From Antitrichia curtipendula (taxonomy: Eukaryota; Streptophyta; Bryopsida; Hypnales; Leucodontaceae), in NCBI GenBank assembly GCA_951230915.1, contig OX579634.1:40685570-40749569 (forward strand): a stretch of DNA of 64,000 nucleotides, given 5' to 3'. The notes under the pieces were generated by a model. The model made no database searches and was not told the DNA's origin. It saw only the letters and a list, made by a program, of their open reading frames with translations. Positions 63,781-64,000 of this stretch are shown here, piece after piece. The translations under genes were made by a program, and so were the position numbers. Every line of letters begins with the position of its first letter. The first letter of the stretch is position 1.

Positions 63781-64000
63781 TTTTTTTCTAATTATAAAAC
63801 TTCAACCAATAAATATTTAGTGAGAGTCTAATATATATAAATATGAAGGTGATCATAAAATTTACGAAAATAAAAATGAAATCAATAAGTATTTATATTA
63901 TTTTTTATTTCCCTAGGCTCCTATCATTTATTAAAAAAAATAAAGTAATAGATCTTGTTTACAGGCTAAAGTAAAAATAATCTTTTGTAATAAAAAATAA
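63781..64000. other. AT-rich window end
   Basis: No feature seen; A/T-rich sequence upstream of the small minus-strand frame. Confidence 0.3.

Overview
This is a stretch of AT-rich nuclear DNA from a land plant. Genes on both strands are split by canonical GT-AG introns, and the products are plant-type: a KUP/HAK/KT potassium transporter, a plant aldo-keto reductase, a 12-oxophytodienoate-reductase-like flavoenzyme and a BLUS1/OSR1-like kinase. The species cannot be named from the sequence. A decayed kinase near 7 kb resembles a class I associate with seed-free plants and conifers, so a moss, lycophyte, fern or gymnosperm seems likelier than a flowering plant; that is a weak inference.

Layout. 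0.5-2.4 kb (+): last three exons of a KUP/HAK transporter. 3-17.5 kb: no intact gene, but a dense mosaic of non-coding inverted-repeat transposons, an interrupted ~183-bp tandem array, a decayed protein kinase (about 7-7.9 kb) and a 5'-truncated LINE with poly(A) and a 13-bp target duplication. 18.8-21.5 kb (-): a seven-exon aldo-keto reductase whose exons sum to exactly 350 codons. 23.3 kb: a stop-interrupted reading frame. 26-27.6 kb (-): an intronless PRP28/DDX23-type DEAD-box helicase. 28.5-30.3 kb (+): a frameshifted symplekin pseudogene that still has introns. 37-40 kb (+): a five-exon OPR-like old yellow enzyme of 397 residues ending in the peroxisome-type tripeptide ARL. 43.4-49.8 kb (-): a STE20-type kinase with at least 15 exons. 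55.1-57.5 kb (-): a 517-residue beta-propeller-like protein I do not recognise. 60-64 kb: repeats and one small open frame.

The genes do not form a pathway; they are ordinary unlinked plant genes separated by repeats. The most notable structure is a set of at least eleven non-coding elements inserted at TTAA, with termini starting CCCC or CCC (CCCCTAAAG and relatives). There is a long form of 915-970 bp in three related subfamilies and a short form of 219-221 bp. One short copy sits inside a Stowaway-like MITE, and a second, uninterrupted copy of that MITE elsewhere in the window is exactly 251 bp, the length expected after removing the insert and one TTAA. This is a filled/empty site pair within one window. 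TTAA duplication plus CCC-starting ends is the signature of piggyBac-type transposition, which is unusual for a plant; no transposase is present here, so the assignment is inference.
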